Shown here: in pieces, positions 40,540-41,169 of the stretch
How the letters are laid out: the number at the start of each line of letters is the position of its first letter
Position numbering within the stretch: the first letter of the stretch is position 1
Source: RGIG3513 sp045658985
GTDB taxonomy: Bacteria > Bacillota > Clostridia > Oscillospirales > Butyricicoccaceae
Reading direction: 5' to 3'
DNA: 41,169 bases
NCBI GenBank assembly: GCA_045658985.1
Contig: JAZOWC010000027.1
Coordinates: 1-41,169, forward strand
The notes under the pieces: generated by a model
What the model was told of the DNA's origin: nothing
The model's input: the letters and a program-made list of their open reading frames with translations, nothing else
Database searches by the model: none
Translations under genes and position numbers: made by a program

Positions 40540-41169
40540 GTGAACATTCGACAGATGCTGGAAGAAAGAGAACGTCAGACTCTCAGCGAGCTTGCCGTGC
40601 TTTCGTGCATGAGCCGAGGCCGTGACAGAGACGAGGAAGAATCAGAAAACCGAACCTGCTTTATGCGTGACCGCGACAGGATAATCCACAGCAAGTCCTT
40701 CCGCAGGCTCAAGCACAAGACTCAGGTGTTCCTCTCCCCCGAGGGCGACCATTACAGGACGCGCCTGACGCACACGCTGGAGGTTGCGCAGGTGGCGCGG
40801 ACGATTGCCCGGTCGCTCAGGCTGAACGAGGACCTGACCGAGGCCATTGCGCTGGGACACGACCTGGGGCATACGCCGTTCGGGCACATCGGCGAAAGGA
40901 CGCTCGATCAGCTGATGCGCGAAGGATTCCAGCACAACGAGCAGAGCCTGCGCGTGGTGGACGTGCTGGAAAACGACGGTCAGGGTCTCAACCTGACGCA
41001 CGAGGTACGCGACGGCATTCTGACGCACAGCGGGAAACAGTCCCCTGCAACGCTGGAAGGCCAGTGCGTGCGGCGCGCGGACAGAATCGCTTACCTCAAC
41101 CACGACCTGGACGATGCGCTGCGCGGCGGCGTGCTGAAGGAATTCGAGCTGCCGGCTGACTGCATGAAG
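40540..41169 (+). CDS. dGTPase-family HD phosphohydrolase, 5' part (cut by window end)
   Basis: The first 210 codons of a deoxyguanosinetriphosphate triphosphohydrolase-like protein; the frame is open to the last base. HD-domain features: HSKSFRRLKHKTQVF, RLTHTLEVAQVARTIARSL (metal-binding His), ALGHDLGHTPFGHIGE (HD pair), and QHNEQSLRVVDVLE. Family enzymes split dNTPs into nucleoside and triphosphate. GGGAGG lies 7 bases before the GTG start. Codon choice shifts within the gene: from about 40755 Thr is nearly always ACG and Ala often GCG, whereas upstream genes favour ACC and GCC. This could be a mosaic gene or an assembly join. Confidence 0.9.
   Translation, partial: MNIRQMLEERERQTLSELAVLSCMSRGRDRDEEESENRTCFMRDRDRIIHSKSFRRLKHKTQVFLSPEGDHYRTRLTHTLEVAQVARTIARSLRLNEDLTEAIALGHDLGHTPFGHIGERTLDQLMREGFQHNEQSLRVVDVLENDGQGLNLTHEVRDGILTHSGKQSPATLEGQCVRRADRIAYLNHDLDDALRGGVLKEFELPADCMK

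Overview
The window comes from an anaerobic, GC-moderate to GC-rich member of the Firmicutes, class Clostridia. An Oscillospiraceae/Ruminococcaceae-like gut organism is my best guess. The clues are two [FeFe]-hydrogenases, a butyryl-CoA dehydrogenase/Etf operon, a dockerin protein, a B12 methionine synthase lacking its own reactivation domain, Firmicute-type tRNA and peptidoglycan genes, and strong purine-rich ribosome binding sites. Genus cannot be read from the sequence. No rRNA, tRNA, CRISPR array, phage or transposase gene was recognised.

Layout. 1-897 has no gene; it is a mosaic of short intergenic repeats ending in a large imperfect palindrome. 898-7582 is read leftward: a membrane protein, an LTA-synthase-like phosphotransferase and a sirtuin form one unit from a promoter near 7630. 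After a terminator, a SanA/YdcF-like envelope protein, the copper exporter CopA and a CopZ-like chaperone form a second. 7748-11675 is a rightward methionine operon: metF, a free-standing MetH reactivation protein, and a MetH lacking that domain. 11823-16356 is a rightward operon with a thioredoxin-like [2Fe-2S] protein, a PAS-containing sensory-type [FeFe]-hydrogenase, a PP2C/SpoIIE phosphatase and a second, group-B-like [FeFe]-hydrogenase. Together they look like a hydrogen or redox sensing and signalling unit.

16405-19594 holds a leftward CE15-like esterase, a leftward XRE regulator fused to a complete desulfoferrodoxin-like iron module, and rightward YwlG-family and YggS genes. 19661-31867 is all leftward: CapA-like protein, a large secreted repeat protein with Big2, cohesin-like and dockerin domains, an esterase, an AzgA-type purine permease, three small membrane-anchored proteins (two are paralogues with 97% identical DNA at their 5' ends), a flavin-dependent alpha-hydroxy-acid oxidase, a histidine phosphatase and an orphan oligopeptide-binding lipoprotein.

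32146-35747 is leftward: a small P-loop protein, then bcd-etfB-etfA, the electron-bifurcating crotonyl-CoA reduction module. 35960-37084 is a D-Ala-D-Ala carboxypeptidase. From 37238 rightward come mtaB, hflX, a YigZ-family gene and the start of a dGTPase-family gene cut by the window edge.

Nearly every transcription unit has a readable sigma-A promoter (TTGACA-like, 17-18 bp, TATAAT-like), and many end in a clear hairpin/T-tract. The strongest candidates for new biology are the hydrogenase/phosphatase operon, with an inverted repeat inside its promoter spacer; the XRE-desulfoferrodoxin fusion regulator; the duplicated small membrane-protein operon; and two genes whose ribosome binding sites point to ATT or ATC start codons.
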